Origin: JAJFUI01 sp963754135
GTDB lineage: Bacteria > Planctomycetota > Planctomycetia > Pirellulales > Thermoguttaceae
Assembly (NCBI GenBank): GCA_963754135.1
Contig: CAVWEY010000004.1
Coordinates: forward strand, 1-64,000
Reading direction: 5' to 3'
DNA: 64,000 nt
Below the pieces are notes generated by a model. That model worked only from the letters and a program-made list of their open reading frames with translations, was not told the origin of the DNA and ran no database searches. The translations under genes and the position numbers were made by a program. Positions 53,963-64,000 of the stretch are shown here, piece by piece (position 1 is the stretch's first letter; each line of letters starts with the position of its first letter).

Positions 53963-55378
53963 TCACTTTATCCCCTTTTCCTTCGCCCATTCTCCTTCCC
54001 CGCCGGCCAACGCATCATCGAGTTGTGCAAGCCTGTTTTCGAGCGTCAACGGCGTTAGCCGCGTGTAAAGGCTCTCCTTCTGCGTCGCGCCCAGTGCTCC
54101 GATCAGGTCGGATCGAAGGAACTCGACGGCGGCCTGAATGGCCTGAACAGGGTACTCCTGCCGCAGGATGTAGAACAACGAGTGCGCGTTCAAGGCGCCC
54201 TCCGCGTCCTGATGGGCGCGAACCGCATCATAGACGAATCGGGCTAACGACATCGCCTGAGCGGTATGCTCCGACTCGGCGAGGGTCTGCGAAAGCACCG
54301 CCTCGTCCGTTGAGCCGCCACCACGAAATAGAACTTCCAGGCGATCCAGCGCGATTACACCTTCGGCGTGCGCGACGAGAACCTGCCGCAACTCGTCGAC
54401 CCGCAGCAGGCGAACTTGGTGTTGCTGGGCCCACTTCTCCAGGTTGCCGCCCGAGAAATCGGCTCCCAGCACCATGACGTAGTCAGCGCTCACCTTAGCT
54501 TTGTGCTCGTTCAGGGCGTTAAAGTTCACGTCGTTCTGCTGAACGCAGCCGCTAGAACGGCTCTTCGCGTCCACCAGTGCGCGATAGCCGCCTTCGCCCA
54601 TTGGCGCAGTGAGTACCACGTCCGGATTGCCTGGACCGCTGATAACCTGAGCCTCAAATCCCAAGAGGGCGAATGCGTCGGCCGTGAGTTTCTCCAGGTC
54701 GGCGCCATCCAAGCCTTTCACCGCGGCCTTGTCCATCTGATCGGCGAGGTCGACGGCCTTCGCCACGAGAGGCTTGAGGGGCCGAGCGACAGGGGGCGTC
54801 ACCGGGGGAGCAATCTCTTCACCTTCCTTGGCTGCCCCAAACAGTTCCCTGGCAATAGTGGCCCCGGCGGCGGTCAGCCGGTAGTCACGGCCGTCGTGCT
54901 CCATGAATCCGAGGCTGCGCAACCAGTTCGAACGGAACATTGTTTGGTTCTTCGACTTCCAGTTAGCGCCGATCGCCACCTTGAGTTGAGCGTCAAGATC
55001 ATCCATCGACAGCTCTTTGTCCTTCAGCAACTTCAGGATTTCGTCGTAGCCGGCAATGCTCTGTCGCTTGATCTCGAATATCGTACGTTTGGCGGCAACT
55101 GCGCGGGTATCTGCGCGCTCAATCAGCTTGCTCCCTTCGGTCGTCAATCGAACCTGCCCATCCGTGATCTGCCAAAGACCCATGCGGCTGACATAATCCA
55201 AGTATATCTTGACGGCCGTCGATCCGCGGGTGTTTGGGTAGGTCTCGAACACAAAATCCATCAAGGCATCGTGCTGTATAGGCTTGTCACCGACATGCCT
55301 AAGCAGCGCGATCAACGTCTCGAAGTACTGATCGACCCCACCTGGCAAAGGCCACTCGGACGCATACTTATCAGTCAT
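53963..55378 (-). CDS. Mrr-like type IV restriction endonuclease
   Basis: 471 aa. N-terminal winged-helix repeats (HDALMDFVFETYPNTRGS, GYDEILKLLKDKELSMDD) are followed by a PD-(D/E)XK nuclease: LEKLTADAFALLGFEAQVIS, GPGNPDVVLTAP (Asp) and RALVDAKSRSSGCV (D-x-K), then a helical C-terminal domain. This fits a DNA endonuclease of restriction or conflict type. The frame is intact, unlike the two Mrr-like genes at 40-44 kb. Confidence 0.8.
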   Translation of the reverse strand: MTDKYASEWPLPGGVDQYFETLIALLRHVGDKPIQHDALMDFVFETYPNTRGSTAVKIYLDYVSRMGLWQITDGQVRLTTEGSKLIERADTRAVAAKRTIFEIKRQSIAGYDEILKLLKDKELSMDDLDAQLKVAIGANWKSKNQTMFRSNWLRSLGFMEHDGRDYRLTAAGATIARELFGAAKEGEEIAPPVTPPVARPLKPLVAKAVDLADQMDKAAVKGLDGADLEKLTADAFALLGFEAQVISGPGNPDVVLTAPMGEGGYRALVDAKSRSSGCVQQNDVNFNALNEHKAKVSADYVMVLGADFSGGNLEKWAQQHQVRLLRVDELRQVLVAHAEGVIALDRLEVLFRGGGSTDEAVLSQTLAESEHTAQAMSLARFVYDAVRAHQDAEGALNAHSLFYILRQEYPVQAIQAAVEFLRSDLIGALGATQKESLYTRLTPLTLENRLAQLDDALAGGEGEWAKEKGIK

Positions 55379-55477
55379 TCAGACACCTCGATTATCCGCC
55401 GCAGCGGCTCACGGGGAGGGAAAACGGGACAGGGGAGCTTATTTTGGCATAATCCTCTCTTGGCGTTTTTCCGCGGT
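55379..55477. other. Short gap with partial AAACGGGACAG repeat
   Basis: AAAACGGGACAGGGGAGCTT near 55420 resembles one end of the MITE-like repeats at 39841 and 43879. No partner end was seen. Confidence 0.4.
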
Positions 55478-56643
55478 TTACGCCGGGATCGCGATCCACT
55501 GGTTGCACTTCGCGCTCTGCAACACCGCGTCGCAGACGCGTTGCGTCCGCATCGCCTCGCGCATGTTGGGATGGAAGGCCGGCCCGCCCTCCAGGCTCGC
55601 CAGAAAATCGGCCAGCCCGTTGATGAACGTGTGCTCGTAGCCGATCGTGCAGCCGGGCACCCAGTAGTTCCGCATGTAGGGATGCTCGAAGTTGGTGACG
55701 TTGATCCGCTGCCAGCCGGTCAGGTGGTCCTCGATTTTCTTGCCCGTGGCCGGGTCGGCGTAGCGGAAGTATTGCAGGATGTGCGGGTCTTCCAGGTCGA
55801 AGAAGACCGAGCCGTTCTCGCCGTTCAGCTCGAAGGTGCTGTAGTTCTTCCGGCCGCGGGCGTAGCGGGTGCTCTCGAAGGTGCCGCACGAGCCGTTGGC
55901 GAAGACCGCCAGGAACATGCAGGCGTCGTCGATGGTGACCGGCTCGATCTTGCCCGACTCGGCGTGCTTCCGCTCCTTGATGAACGTTTCGGTGTGGGCG
56001 GTCACCCGCTGGATCGGCCCGTTGAGCCACTCGGCGGTGTCGATCGAGTGGGCCAGCAGGTCGCCGGTCACGCCGGAGCCGGCCAGGCGGGCGTCGAGCC
56101 GCCAGAGGGCCATGCCCCCCTGCGGCACCTCGGCCGAGATCGTGTAGTCCTGGTTGTAGGTCGCCCGGTAATGAAAGGGGCGGCCGATCCGCCCTTCGCC
56201 CACGATCTGCTTGGCCAACGAGATGGCCGGCACGCGGCGGTAGTTGAAGGAGACCATGTTGGCCACGCCGGCCTTCTCGACGGCGGCCACCATCTCTTCC
56301 GCCTCCTTGACGTTCATCGCCAGCGGCTTCTCGCAGATCACCATCTTGCCGGCCTCCGCCGCGGCGATCACGATGTCGTGGTGCAGCGCGTTGGGGACGC
56401 ACACGTCCACCAGTTCGATGTCCTTCCGGGCGATGAGCTTCTTCCAGTCCAGTTCCATCGACTCGTAGCCCCAGGCCTGGGCGAATTTTTCCAGCTTGTC
56501 CTTCTCCTCCGGCCGGCGCAGCAAGCCTTGAGCACCGGCTTGCGCTCGCGGAGGAAGAAGTGGTTGACCTGACAGTAGGCATTCGAGTGGGCGCGGCCCA
56601 TGAAGCCGCAGCCGATGACGCCGACGTTCAACGGTTTTGACAT
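55478..56643 (-). pseudogene. Gfo/Idh/MocA-family oxidoreductase, one frameshift
   Basis: About 388 aa. NAD(P)-dependent sugar or inositol oxidoreductase. First frame from ATG 56643: NVGVIGCGFMGRAHSNAYCQ (cofactor loop). Near 56520 the frame changes, and the second frame reads KLEKFAQAWGYESMELDW, VCVPNALHHDIVIAAAEAGK, MVICEKPLAMNVKEAEEMV (CEKP) and GDLLAHSIDTAEWL, ending at 55478. The frameshift lies before most of the catalytic part, so the full protein is not made if it is real. Confidence 0.87.
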
Positions 56644-56687
56644 GATTAGCTCCTCTTTCGTAGATTTCTCAGGCGTCTGGCTCGTTA

Positions 56688-59462
56688 CTACGCCTCCTCC
56701 TCCCTCCCGTTCTCCTCCGCCATCGGCACGCGCTTTACCGCCACGAGCGTGTCGTCCTCGTCGAGGCTCATGATCTTCACGCCTTGCGTGTTGCGGCCGA
56801 TGATGCTGACGTCGCCAGCGGAAATGCGCTGAATCTTGCCGCGGGCGGTCATCATCAACAGTTCGTCGGCGTCGGAAACGGGAACAATGCCCACCACCGG
56901 CCCGTTCCGTTGGCTGGTCTTGATGTCGTGGAGTCCCTTGCCGCCGCGGCGCTGCGTGCGGTAGCTCCGTTGCGAGTTGTGGTCCTCGCCCTCTTCACTC
57001 CCTTCAGTCTCGTCATGCTCTTCCGCTTCGGCCGGCTCGGGTTCAACGGCGGTGTCTTGGTCTTCATCAATTTCGCCGTGCTCGGGCAACTCCTCGTCAG
57101 GGCCGGTTTCCAAGTTGGGCCCGAAGGGCGTCCGCTTGCCGTAGCCGTGGGCGCAGGCGGTCAGAAGCGTGGACTCGGGATCGGCCACAACCATGCCGAC
57201 CACGCTATCCTCCGCCACCAGCCTGATCCCCTTCACGCCGCTACTGTTGCGGCCCACCGCGCGGGCGTCGGACTGCTTGAAGCGGATGGCCATGCCGTGG
57301 GCCGTGGCCAGCACCAGCTCGTCGCCCGGCTTGGTGACAACCACGTCGACCAGCGCGTCCCCCTCGCGGAGTTTGATGGCAATGATGCCGCTCCGCAGCG
57401 GCCGGCTGTAGGCGCTTAGGGGCGTTTTCTTGACCAGCCCACGGGCCGTGGCCATTACCAGGAAATGGTCGGGATGGTCGAAGTCCCGCACTGCTCGGCA
57501 GTCGGTGATCTGCTCCCCTTCGCCGAGATTGAGCAAATTGACCACCGCCCGGCCGCGGGCGTCGCGGGCCAACTGCGGCAGATCGTACACCTTCCGCCAA
57601 TACACCTTCCCCTTGTTGGTGAAGAAGAGCAGATAGGCGTGGGTGCTGGCGACGAACAGGTGCTGGATCGGGTCTTCCTCTTCGGTCTTGGCCCCAGTCA
57701 GCCCCTTGCCGCCGCGGCGCTGCGAGCGGTAAACAGAGGCCGGAGTCCGCTTGATGTAGCCGTTGCTGGTGATGGAGACGACCATCGTCTCCTCCTCGAT
57801 GAGGTCTTCGAGGTTCAGCTCGCCCACTTCCTCGCCGCTGATTTCCGTCCGCCGGGCGTCGCCGTGCTTGCGTTTCAGTTCGCGGCAATCGTCCCGGATG
57901 ATGTCCAGGATGTTCTGCCGGTCGGAGAGGATGCGGCGGTACTCGTTGATCTCCTCGAGCAGCTTGCGGTGCTCGTCGGTGAGCTTCTCTTGCTCCAGGT
58001 TGACCAACTGGCCGAGGGTCATTTTCAGGATGGCGTCGGCCTGGACGGGGGTGAGCGTATAGAACTCGCTGGTGCCGCGTTCCTCCGTGAACACGCCGAA
58101 TCCCTCCTCGCCCAGCGCCCGGCGCAGCAGCGCGGCGGGCGTCTGGATGCGCATCAGCCGCTCCTTGGCCTCCGCCTGGGTCGAGGAGCCGCGGATCACG
58201 CGGATCACCTCGTCGATGTTGGCGTGGGCCAGCAGCAGCCCTTCGACGGTGTGCTTCCGCTGCCTCGCCCGAGCCAGCAGGAACTGCGTCCGCCGGCGGA
58301 TCACCGTCTCGCGGTGGCGGATGAACTCCTGCAACAACTCCTTGAACGACAGCACCCGCGGCTTGCCGTCCACCAGGGCCAGGAAGATCAGCGACACGCT
58401 GTCCTGGACTTGCGTGAACTGATAGAGCTGGTTGAGCACGATTTCCGGGTCGGCGTCCCGTTTCACGTCGCAGACCAACCGGACCGGCTCGTCCAAGTCG
58501 CTCTCGTTGTGGACGGCCGAGATGCCGGGAATCTTCCCCTCCGCGGCCACGGCGTTGATCTGCTGCTCGATGCGGTCGCGGGACTGCTGGAAGGGGATTT
58601 CGGTAATCACGATCCGCTGCCGGCCGTTGTGTTCCTCGATGCGGGCCTTGCCGCGGAGGGTGATGTTGCTCCGGCCGGTGTGGTAGCCGCGGCGGATGCC
58701 CGCCCGGCCGCAGACCACGCCGCCGGTGGGAAAATCCGGCCCAGGGACGATCTCCAGCAGTTCGTCGATCGAGACGTCGGGGTCGTCGATCACGCGGATC
58801 GTGGCATCGCAGATTTCGCCCAGGTTGTGGGGCGGGATCGACGTGGCCATGCCCACCGCGATGCCGTTGGCCCCGTTCACCAACAGATTGGGGAACTTCG
58901 AGGGCAGCACGGTCGGCTCCGTCCGCCGCTCGTCGTAGGTGGGGATGAAGTCAACCGTGTCGAGCTTGATGTCCTCCATCAGCATGGCGGCGATGGCCGA
59001 CATGCGGGCCTCGGTGTACCGCATGGCGGCCGGCGGCAGCCCGGCGATCGAGCCGAAATTGCCCTGCTTGTCCACCAGCACGTAGCGCATGTTCCACTCC
59101 TGGGCCATGCGGACCAGGGTGGGATAGATGACGCTCTCGCCGTGGGGATGGTAGTTTCCGCTGGTGTCGCCGGAGATTTTGGCGCACTTGACCCGGCCGG
59201 CCCCCGGCGTCAGGTTCAGGTCGTTCATGGCGACCAGGATCCGCCGCTGCGAGGGCTTCAGACCGTCGCGCACGTCGGGCAGCGCCCGGCTGACGATCAC
59301 GCTCATCGCGTAGGTCAGATAGCTCCCCTTGAGCTCCTCCTCGATGGGCATTTCGAATATCCGCCCGGCGGGCGTCGGTTCGCTGCCGGTGGGGGAGGGT
59401 TCCGCGGGCGGCTGCGGCTCCGGCGGGGGCGGTTCAGGAGGGAGATTCGAGTCGGTCGACAC
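56688..59462 (-). CDS. gyrA: DNA gyrase subunit A
   Basis: 924 aa. Supercoils DNA with GyrB. N-terminal part: GRIFEMPIEEELKGSYLTYA and AMRYTEARMSAIAAMLMEDI with the catalytic Tyr. The GyrA box QRRGGKG lies near residue 581, followed by the C-terminal pinwheel, with a second QRRGGKG near 835. Between the fifth and sixth blades about 45 acidic residues are inserted (ETGPDEELPEHGEIDEDQ and more). The length is longer than usual because of this insertion. Confidence 0.96.
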   Translation of the reverse strand: MSTDSNLPPEPPPPEPQPPAEPSPTGSEPTPAGRIFEMPIEEELKGSYLTYAMSVIVSRALPDVRDGLKPSQRRILVAMNDLNLTPGAGRVKCAKISGDTSGNYHPHGESVIYPTLVRMAQEWNMRYVLVDKQGNFGSIAGLPPAAMRYTEARMSAIAAMLMEDIKLDTVDFIPTYDERRTEPTVLPSKFPNLLVNGANGIAVGMATSIPPHNLGEICDATIRVIDDPDVSIDELLEIVPGPDFPTGGVVCGRAGIRRGYHTGRSNITLRGKARIEEHNGRQRIVITEIPFQQSRDRIEQQINAVAAEGKIPGISAVHNESDLDEPVRLVCDVKRDADPEIVLNQLYQFTQVQDSVSLIFLALVDGKPRVLSFKELLQEFIRHRETVIRRRTQFLLARARQRKHTVEGLLLAHANIDEVIRVIRGSSTQAEAKERLMRIQTPAALLRRALGEEGFGVFTEERGTSEFYTLTPVQADAILKMTLGQLVNLEQEKLTDEHRKLLEEINEYRRILSDRQNILDIIRDDCRELKRKHGDARRTEISGEEVGELNLEDLIEEETMVVSITSNGYIKRTPASVYRSQRRGGKGLTGAKTEEEDPIQHLFVASTHAYLLFFTNKGKVYWRKVYDLPQLARDARGRAVVNLLNLGEGEQITDCRAVRDFDHPDHFLVMATARGLVKKTPLSAYSRPLRSGIIAIKLREGDALVDVVVTKPGDELVLATAHGMAIRFKQSDARAVGRNSSGVKGIRLVAEDSVVGMVVADPESTLLTACAHGYGKRTPFGPNLETGPDEELPEHGEIDEDQDTAVEPEPAEAEEHDETEGSEEGEDHNSQRSYRTQRRGGKGLHDIKTSQRNGPVVGIVPVSDADELLMMTARGKIQRISAGDVSIIGRNTQGVKIMSLDEDDTLVAVKRVPMAEENGREEEA

Positions 59463-59810
59463 CGGGCGTCCTTTCGAGAAGAACGGCGCTTTTCAAGCCG
59501 CCATAACCCCCGCTTTGGACGGGAGTTGCGGCAATTCCTGATGGTCATTCCTTGCGAAGGCCCCAGTATAGCGATTTCCGCCCGCAGCCACAACGCCCAA
59601 TCCGCGAAAACGCTCGCCACAACGTGCTGTCCAACAAGGATTTGCGACGCCGTTTTTCCGGTTGCCATCGGTTCGCATTGCCAACCGACGCACCAGCGTG
59701 TTCTTGAGGGCGAAGGCGCGGCCCGAGTTGCCATTGACCCCCGCTGCCCGCAAGGGGTATCTTCCGCCAAACCTACGATCCACCCCGGACTCTGGCTGGA
59801 GGAAGATGCC
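59463..59810. other. Divergent intergenic, no gene recognised
   Basis: About 350 bp between divergent gyrA and the following gene. Open frames continue through it from both sides but are antisense to gyrA or lack signals. A ribosome site GGAGGAAG lies just before 59811. Confidence 0.5.
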
Positions 59811-62800
59811 ATGCCAAGGATTTCCACTCACGGAAGGTTCCTCGTTTCGTTGTCGTTTGCGTTGACCCTTATTGCGGTTCCCGCCGCGCCGGCCCGTGCC
59901 GGTCAGCCCGCCGATCCGAAGCCTGCCGACCGGGGGACCTTCCTGAAGAATCTGGGCGAGTCTTGCGGTTCTCTGAGGCAGTTTGGCGCGGACTTGGGCG
60001 AGTTCGGGATCTCTCTGCTCGAAGCATCCGCGCACTTTAGCCCCCCGGCCGATCCCCATCACTCGATGCTCATCCACGTCGTCGATTCGGCCGGCAAGCC
60101 GGTGGCCGGGGCAACCGTCATGCCGTGCAGGGTCATCTTAAGCGAGGCCAACGCCGTCGAGGAGAACAGGATTTCGCGCGAGGGGGGCTGGGGGCAGACC
60201 TTCACCGCGGCCGATGGTTCCGCACGGATCGCCCGGCCGACGACGAAACACAACGGCATCGTGGTCCAGGTCGAGGCCCAGGGCTACGTCGCTTCGTCGG
60301 CGGAATGGAGCCAGACGGGAGAAACCTACGAAGCGGCCCCGCCCGAGTTCACGTTTAAGTTGGATCGAAGCCGGGCGGTGGGCGGGCTGGTGCGCGACCC
60401 GTCGGGCCGGCCGGTCGCCGGAGCGCACGTCATCTTGTCGCTCCCGCACGACGGCAACGACGCTCGCGTGCGGACCAATGTCGAGCGGCACGAGGAGCAG
60501 ACCAACCAGCGAGGGCGCTGGCGATGTGGCCACCTTCCGTCGCGCCTCGACGGGCTGACGGTTAGCGTGACCCATGACGAACACGTCGAACTGGTTCTGG
60601 ATGAGCAGACGTGCGCGGCGCAGCGTACGGATCTCCAATCGGAGAAAGCCGTCTTCGTCATGGAAAAGGGGTTGGTTGTCGAGGGCACGATCACCGACGT
60701 GAATGGCAAGCCGGTGCTGCGCGCCAGCGTCAATCTCCCGCGCGCAAGCGCGTCGACGATGATCTGTTACCCGGAAGCAACGACTGACGAGAACGGCCAC
60801 TATCGCATCGCCAACTGTGTGCCCGGCAAGAACACGATCGTCATCTCGGCGAAAGGGCTGGCCTGGCAACACCGCGACGTCGACATTCAGCCCGGCATGA
60901 AACCGGCCGATTTCCGGTTGGAACCGGCTCCCGACGTCAAGCTCCGCGTGGCCGACGCGACGGGGAAGCCCCTGGCCGGCGCGCGCGTCGAGCGCGACAC
61001 GCTGGGCGCCATTCCCTTCAACGCCGACAATCCGCCGATCGCGCTGTTGGGCATCACCGGCGCGGATGGCCGTTGGTCATCGGACGGCAAGCCGGAGGGC
61101 GACGTCCTGCTTGAGATTTCCAAGCCGGGTTACGCGACGGTCCACCAGCGGTTTACGGCCGGCGAGAGGGAATACCTGATTACTCTGCGGCCACCGGTTT
61201 GTCTGTCCGGCCGCGTGCTCGACGCTGTCACGAAGAGGCCGGTCCGCAACGCTTACCTTTCCGCGAGCCCCCTGCGATCCGGCCACGAGCCGACAGCCTA
61301 CGTGTGTCCGACGGTCCTCCTCGATGCCGAAGGGCGCTATACGCTGACCTTTAGCGACATGCGCGGCGCGGATCAGGTGGCGTGGCAACTCCGCGTTCAG
61401 TCGCCGGGCTATGTGACGCAGCTCTCGCGGCAGTTCAAGACGCAAGAGGGCTCTCGGACGCTCGACATTGAGTTGCCGCCCGGCAAGGCCGTTTCCGGCG
61501 TGGTGAAACGGCCCGACGGGTCGCCGGTCGCCGGGGCCAAGGTGTTTGCCGCGACGGCCTCCAATCCGTGGACGGTCAACGACGGCCGCGTGGATGAGGG
61601 CGTCTCGGTGCCGTTGGTATGCGTGCGCACCGCGGCGGACGGGCGGTTCCGCTTGCCCATGCCGTTGGAGCCGTACGTCGTGGGCGTGGTCCATGAATTG
61701 GGCGGTGCCGAGATCACGGCAAGCGAACTCGGTGCCCGCGGCGAAATCGTCCTTCGGCCTTGGGCCCGCGTGGAAGGCGTAATCCAAGGCCCGCGCGACC
61801 CGGATGCGGAGGGCAAACAGACCGTCTACCTCAACGTTGGTGGCAACACGCCTTCCGGCGCGAATCAGCAAGACAAGCGGCCTTGGATTGACTGGAGTTG
61901 CTCGACCGACCCTGATCAGTCCGGCCGCTTCGCCTTCGAGCGGGTCCTGCCGGGGCGGCGTGAAGTGCATCCAAGCAGTTTCCGCTTCAGTGTCGTCGAT
62001 CAAGAATGTGTCGACGACTGGCGGCCGCAGGTCTGCGAGGCCGTCGCGGGGCACACGGCGCGGATCCAGTTTGCGCGGAAGGGCCGGCCCGTGACCGGCC
62101 ATGCCGCGTTGCCGGCCCGCGGATCGAGAAAGGTCGCCGTGGCCGGCGGCGATGGTTGTCTGCTGTTCCAACGGCCTCTGATTCCTCCCGCTGGCGGCGC
62201 CGGCAGAGAACCAGCCGACGCGCGGAAAGAATGGGAGAAGCAATGGCTGGAATCCGAGGCGGGTAAGGCGGCCGACCGTGCCGGGCAGAACCATCTCGTT
62301 CCCGATCGCGGCCGACGGCGCCTTCAAGGTCGAGAACGTTGCCCCCGGCGTCTACAAGCTTGTCATCGAAGTCTTTGGCGTTGCCGCCAAACCGGACGAG
62401 CGCGGCGATCGGGTAGGCTGGTTGGTTCGGGAGGTCACGGTTCCCGCGGCGGGCGCCCCGCGTGACAAGCCGCTGGAGCTAGGCCCGTTCACCCTGGAGC
62501 TGGCGAAGCTCCTCCGGGGCAACGCGGCCCCAGATTTTACGTTCAAGACGGCGGACGGCCGAAGCCACCGGCTTTCTGAGTATCGCGGAAGGAACGTCGC
62601 GCTCAATTTCACCGACGAATGGGATGCGGTGGACTGGTGTGGCGACGCGAAGGAGGCGAAACGGCGATTCTTGGAATGGGGGCAGGGCGGGCCACTCGTC
62701 TGGATCAACCTGAGCAGCGACCCGAAGCCGCCGCCCGCGGTCAACATCGTCCAAGACGCCGAGTTTCAATACATCCAAGGAGCATTGGAACCGGGCGCGC

Positions 62801-62887
62801 AAAGTCCTGACGGCGTACGATGTCCGAGACCCGAAGGAGACTTCTGTCGTCTTCATCGCGGGAGATGGCAAAGTCGTGCGGAAGTAG
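59811..62887 (+). pseudogene. Large secreted protein with repeated carboxypeptidase-regulatory-like domains and thioredoxin-like end, two frameshifts
   Basis: About 1020 aa from ATG 59811 (GGAGGAAG upstream). Signal peptide MPRISTHGRFLVSLSFALTL ending PARA. At least five beta-sandwich repeats follow, recognisable by phrases such as DSAGKPVAGATV, DPSGRPVAGAHVIL, DVNGKPVLRASVNL, DATGKPLAGARVE and RPDGSPVAGAKVF. Frames change near 62270 and 62793. The end reads APDFTFKTADGRSHRLSEYR and DPKETSVVFIAGDGKVVRK, a peroxiredoxin/thioredoxin-like domain without a CxxC seen. Probably an exported binding or scaffold protein of unknown role. Confidence 0.75.
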
Positions 62888-62941
62888 CACCTGCGGCCAC
62901 GATGACTGTGGCCGTCCCTTGATCTGTCGGACGAGGGAAGG

Positions 62942-62996
62942 GGGACAGGCGCGCTTACCGGCTCGATCCCAAGCCGGCTGCGGCAAGGCCAAGCCG
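62942..62996. repeat. 55-bp direct repeat, copy 1
   Basis: GGGACAGGCGCGCTTACCGG with AGCCGGCTGCGGCAAGGCC at its end. The second copy at 63063-63118 differs at a few bases and has one extra base. Confidence 0.85.
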
Positions 62997-63062
62997 TCGT
63001 GAGGAGCGGAAAAGGGGACATCACTGATTTTTGCAGAATGGGCAGCATTGGACAGGGAACGC

Positions 63063-63118
63063 GGGACAGGCGCGCTTACCGACCCGATTCCGAGGCCGGC
63101 TGCGGCAAGGCCAAGCCG
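63063..63118. repeat. 55-bp direct repeat, copy 2
   Basis: GGGACAGGCGCGCTTACCGA followed by ACCCGATTCCGAGGCCGGC, the near-copy of 62942-62996. Between the copies lies GGGACATCACTGATTTTTGC. No gene overlaps the pair. Confidence 0.85.
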
Positions 63119-63235
63119 CGGTGTGGTCCCCCCTGGACGAACGGCCATCAAAAGGCGATAATAGCAACAGTGGGAAACGGCTGATAGCGGCGGCGAAGCT
63201 GCTTGCCATGAAACCCATGAACGAGGGGAATCGCC

Positions 63236-63880
63236 ATGAACTCCAGTCAAGAGAGGAATCACGTTGCGTTCCAGCAATCCAAACATGAGCTGAGCAAGCG
63301 GTACCCGCCGGGACGTTTCGTGGCCTTCGATGACGGCCAGATCGTGGCCGATGCGGCCAGTTTCGACGAACTGACGGAGACACTAGCCGCGATCGGCAAG
63401 GACCGCCCTGACGTGTTTGTCGTGCAGGCCGGCGCTGAATTACCCCGACGAGGTCTTCATCCTCCTATAGCGACGATGCCGGAATTGCCAGCGGAACAAC
63501 GGAACCTTTACCGGGGCGAGCCCGCACGAGCGTGGCTCCGCCTGAATCTGATTTCCGCAGATGGCCGTTCTCGCCAGTTGGAACTGCTCGTCGACACAGG
63601 GAACCCATGTGCAATCATCATTGACGCGGCAACGATGCAATCCCTCCGTTGGTGAGAGTCCATCAGCACGGATTCCAACTTCGGACCCCTGGAGGGAGGC
63701 TGGCTGCGCATCGCAATTCCTGACCTTGGGCTTGACTTCAAGACGCTCGGCCACGCCAACGATTCGGTTGTGAACGTCGTGAAGCGAAGCGATCCGGGAT
63801 TCGGCGGATTGGTCGGATTGCCGCTGCTCCGGATGCTCGAGTACGGAGGGGACAGCGCGGTTTTGGATTCGATCACCTGA
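63236..63880 (+). pseudogene. DUF5678 plus retropepsin-like aspartyl protease, in-frame stop
   Basis: About 215 codons. The first part has YPPGRFVAFDDGQIVADAAS (DUF5678-like), the second LELLVDTGNPCAIIIDAATM with the DTG active-site triad of retroviral-type aspartyl proteases. A TGA at 63653-63655 cuts the frame. In the same frame the protein continues STDSNFGPLEGGWLRIAIPD and GLVGLPLLRMLEYGGDSA to a stop at 63880. With the stop the protease lacks its C-terminal half. Either the TGA is a real nonsense mutation or a sequence error. Confidence 0.68.
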
Positions 63881-63919
63881 AAGACGGATACCCTCCAAGT
63901 GACGGCGAAGGGGCTGCGC

Positions 63920-64000
63920 TTATGATGGCTCCCGGTTGATGCAGTCGATCAACTGCCGCAGCCGGCCGTAGTCGCGGCGGTTAAAGCGGAAGATCAGCCG
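63920..64000 (-). CDS. C-terminus of a transposase, cut by window end
   Basis: 26 residues are visible, with FRFNRRDYGRLRQLIDCI, then NREPS and a stop at 63920. The FRFNRR motif matches the C-terminal motif of the ISXO2-like transposases at 31 and 44898 but the rest differs, so this is a different IS1595-type element. Partial because the window ends. Confidence 0.65.
   Translation of the reverse strand, partial: RLIFRFNRRDYGRLRQLIDCINREPS

Noticed and set aside
57465..62465. Open frame of 1666 codons on the plus strand across the gyrA region
   Set aside because: Its first 780 codons are antisense to gyrA and have no family features. Only the part from 59811 (signal peptide and ribosome site) is a real gene.
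63653..63655. In-frame TGA read as selenocysteine
   Set aside because: No selenoprotein family is known with this fold and no SECIS-like hairpin is seen after it; a nonsense mutation or error is simpler.

Overview
The window looks like a chromosomal stretch of a high-GC planctomycete, probably Pirellulales-like. This is inferred from a lysine-rich 99-aa protein of a type I associate with planctomycetes (20502-20801), BatA/DUF58 genes, several small planctomycete-type hypotheticals, and many GC-rich palindromic repeats. No rRNA or tRNA gene was recognised. Core genes carried: a primary-type sigma factor, eno, cutA, psd, pssA, ribE, ksgA, accD, rpe, scpB and gyrA.

Layout. 1-3.1 kb: an IS1595-type element and a decayed IS1380-type transposase with a tandemly duplicated tail. 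3.6-6.4 kb: the sigma factor and a small membrane protein. 6.4-10.4 kb: a four-gene minus-strand operon of lysine 2,3-aminomutase, two D-Ala-D-Ala-ligase-like ATP-grasp enzymes and a GNAT acetyltransferase. This is the best candidate for an undescribed biosynthetic system. 10.5-16.4 kb: methyltransferase, BatA/VWA and DUF58 genes, with an AIPR-type defence gene sitting between the last two. 16.4-19.9 kb: a toxin-antitoxin remnant, a GTPase-associated-like protein and an SRAP protein. 19.9-29.8 kb: housekeeping and phospholipid genes plus a polytopic glycosyltransferase. 29.8-46.5 kb: an accessory island with three IS elements, a transposase remnant fused to a truncated glpK, chromate transporter/DoxX/SDR genes, and two broken Mrr-like endonuclease genes. 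46.7-59.5 kb: the rpe-pseudophosphatase-accD-kinase cluster, scpB, a PIN toxin-antitoxin cluster, an epimerase, another Mrr-like endonuclease, an oxidoreductase and gyrA. 59.8-64 kb: a large secreted carboxypeptidase-regulatory-like protein, a broken aspartyl-protease-like gene, and the end of another transposase.

Two themes run through the window. First, there are many short palindromic repeats of several unrelated families. Some lie between genes, but at least eight lie in frame inside protein-coding genes, where they encode extra residues; one glycosyltransferase gene holds four different families. Second, more than a dozen otherwise good genes carry one single-base frameshift, often in a homopolymer run. 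That pattern suggests assembly or sequencing indels at least as much as real gene decay, so genes marked as pseudogenes for one frameshift should be read with that caution.
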